From GCA-2726865 sp050053595 (GTDB lineage Archaea; Thermoproteota; Bathyarchaeia; TCS64): DNA of 5,859 nt. The notes under the pieces were generated by a model. It searched no databases. It saw only the letters and a list, made by a program, of their open reading frames with translations, and was not told the origin of the DNA. The stretch's first letter is position 1; every line of letters begins with the position of its first letter. The translations under genes and the position numbers were made by a program. Positions 4,456 through 5,859 of this stretch are shown here, piece by piece. The stretch is from assembly GCA_050053595.1 (NCBI GenBank), contig JASFTK010000096.1, positions 1 to 5,859 on the forward strand, given 5' to 3'.

Positions 4456-5859
4456 GTGAATATTCTGGCAGAATCCTCGGATCTCCCTTTCTCATCCGCC
4501 ACACAGGTCGCAGCGGCTATCAGGGGCGGGGGGATCACCTCCCTCAGACTGACGGAGTGCATCTTGGAAAGGATAGATCGTCTGAACCCTGCCCTCAACG
4601 CCATCGTGACACTGACGAGAGACAAAGCGCTGGCCACCGCCAAAGAAGCGGATAAAGCGTTGTCCCGGGGGGTGTTATGGGGGCCCCTCCATGGTGTCCC
4701 TCTCACCATCAAGGACTGCTTTGAGGTCGCTGGGGTCAGGACCACAGCGGGCTCCCCTTCCCTCTCGAACCATATGCCTGATGGGGATGCCGCCTCGGTC
4801 GCGAGGCTGAGGGATGCTGGTGCTGTGTTACTGGGGAAGACCAATGTCCCTATCATGGCGGGGGACTGGCAGACCTATAACAAGGTTTTCGGGACTACCA
4901 GCAATCCTTGGGACCTTGAGAGGACCCCAGGGGGCTCTACAGGCGGTGGCGCCGCCGCTCTGGCTGCGGGGTACACCTACCTCTCATTGGGGAGTGACAT
5001 CGGGGGTTCCATCAGGGTCCCATCCCATTTCTGTGGCTTATACGGCCACAAGACCACCCTCAATGTCATCCCCTACAGGGGGCACATCCCTAAATCCGTC
5101 TACCATCCACCCTTGCTCACCGTCGCAGGCACACTCGCGAGGAGACCCGACGACCTCAAGTTAGCTCTGGAGGTCCTGGGAGGCCCTGATGATGAGGAGG
5201 CGAAAGCCTACAGCTGGACCCTGCCCCCCGCTAGGGGAGGGGAGCTCTCCGACTACCGCTTGGGGTATGTCGTCGATCACAGCGCTTGCCCCTTGACCGC
5301 GGAGGTGGCGGACCTTGTCCAGGGGGCTGTCGAGAAGTTGGAGGACAATGTCGCGACCATCGAGGAGGGCTGGCCTGAGGGGGTTGACCCCGTTAAGCAG
5401 TGGACCACCTACCGGTTCCTGTTGGGGTCGGTCTATGCCTCATTCCTCAAGGACGATGGCCTTGAGGAGAAACGCCTAGAGGCGGAGGAGCAGAACGGCG
5501 GATACGAGGCTATCGTCGCGAAGGCCTGGACCGCCCCCCACAAACACTTCCAGTTTGCTCACGCCGAGAGGATGCACGCCATGGCCGCTTGGAGAGGTTT
5601 CTTCGAGGACCACGATGCCATGGTGATGCCCGTCGCCTTCACTCCAGCCTTCCCCCATGACCACAGCCAACCCTTCTGGAGCCGGAGGATACCTACCCCC
5701 AGTGGACCCAGAGCCTACGAGGATCTCTACTTCTGGGTCTCCTTTGCAACCCTCTCAGGCCTCCCGGCCACCGTCGCCCCCATAGGCAGGACCCCGACTG
5801 GTTTACCGGTGGGTATCCAGATCATAGGCCCTTACATGGAGGACGCTACACCCATCGAC
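4456..5859 (+). CDS. Amidase-signature family hydrolase, C-terminus cut by window end
   Basis: The frame runs 468 codons from GTG 4456 to the last base without a stop; probably only the last few tens of residues are missing. The amidase-signature Ser-cisSer-Lys triad is complete: K86 (GVPLTIKD), S161 (PGGSTGGG) and S185 (SDIGGSIRVP). The spacings of 75 and 24 residues equal those I recall for fatty acid amide hydrolase (K142, S217, S241). The second serine of the usual GGSSGG is T162. C-terminal family landmarks include GLPATVAP and the GLPVGIQIIGPYMEDA segment near the edge. Such enzymes hydrolyse amides to acid plus ammonia or amine; substrates vary widely. GatA is an alternative, but no gatB or gatC is visible. 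The frame is open back to 4402 with no in-frame ATG, so GTG is the best start. The preceding PLP enzyme gene on the same strand may act in the same nitrogen-compound pathway, which is inference. Confidence 0.9.
   Translation, partial: MNILAESSDLPFSSATQVAAAIRGGGITSLRLTECILERIDRLNPALNAIVTLTRDKALATAKEADKALSRGVLWGPLHGVPLTIKDCFEVAGVRTTAGSPSLSNHMPDGDAASVARLRDAGAVLLGKTNVPIMAGDWQTYNKVFGTTSNPWDLERTPGGSTGGGAAALAAGYTYLSLGSDIGGSIRVPSHFCGLYGHKTTLNVIPYRGHIPKSVYHPPLLTVAGTLARRPDDLKLALEVLGGPDDEEAKAYSWTLPPARGGELSDYRLGYVVDHSACPLTAEVADLVQGAVEKLEDNVATIEEGWPEGVDPVKQWTTYRFLLGSVYASFLKDDGLEEKRLEAEEQNGGYEAIVAKAWTAPHKHFQFAHAERMHAMAAWRGFFEDHDAMVMPVAFTPAFPHDHSQPFWSRRIPTPSGPRAYEDLYFWVSFATLSGLPATVAPIGRTPTGLPVGIQIIGPYMEDATPID

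Noticed and set aside
4443..4856. Minus-strand open frame of 137 codons inside the amidase
   Set aside because: It is a shadow of the amidase, which carries a complete catalytic triad.
1..5859. CRISPR arrays, IS elements, tRNA or rRNA genes, toxin-antitoxin or phage defence modules
   Set aside because: No tandem spaced repeats, transposase, RNA gene folds or defence domains were seen; the CPBP gene alone is not evidence of bacteriocin immunity or abortive infection.

Overview
The window looks like a fragment of an archaeal chromosome. It is moderately GC-rich in the genes, uses AGG heavily for arginine, and has short AT-rich gaps with TATA-like boxes at archaeal spacing. At 2262 the box is centred about 26 nt before an ATG with no usable Shine-Dalgarno sequence, which suggests a leaderless mRNA. 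A lineage such as Bathyarchaeia or another uncultured group would fit, but the phylum cannot be fixed from this sequence alone. There are no rRNA, tRNA, IS, phage or CRISPR features, and no gap between genes reaches 300 bases.

Layout, left to right: (1) the N-terminal third of a DapA-family (dihydrodipicolinate synthase / N-acetylneuraminate lyase) Schiff-base aldolase on the minus strand, running off the left edge. (2) A 54-bp AT-rich divergent promoter region. (3) On the plus strand, a winged-helix AlkZ-like (HTH_42) protein, probably a DNA glycosylase relative. (4) After 16 nt, a CPBP/Abi-type intramembrane protease. (5) After a strong TATA box, a MenA-like UbiA-superfamily prenyltransferase. 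(6) After a 73-bp gap with a possible promoter and a small inverted repeat, a class V PLP-dependent aminotransferase-fold enzyme. (7) After a 63-bp gap with an oligo-T tract and a second inverted repeat, an amidase-signature hydrolase starting at GTG and running off the right edge.

Genes 3 and 4 may be co-transcribed; genes 5, 6 and 7 each have some sign of their own promoter. The cargo reads as ordinary housekeeping or accessory metabolism: alkylation-type DNA repair, membrane proteolysis, isoprenoid quinone or lipid synthesis, and nitrogen or amide metabolism. It does not look like one dedicated system. The aminotransferase and amidase could share a nitrogen-compound pathway, with the DapA-family aldolase nearby, but only proximity supports that. 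I found no convincing undescribed system. The points worth a second look are motif departures in three enzymes and small candidate regulatory sites in the gaps.
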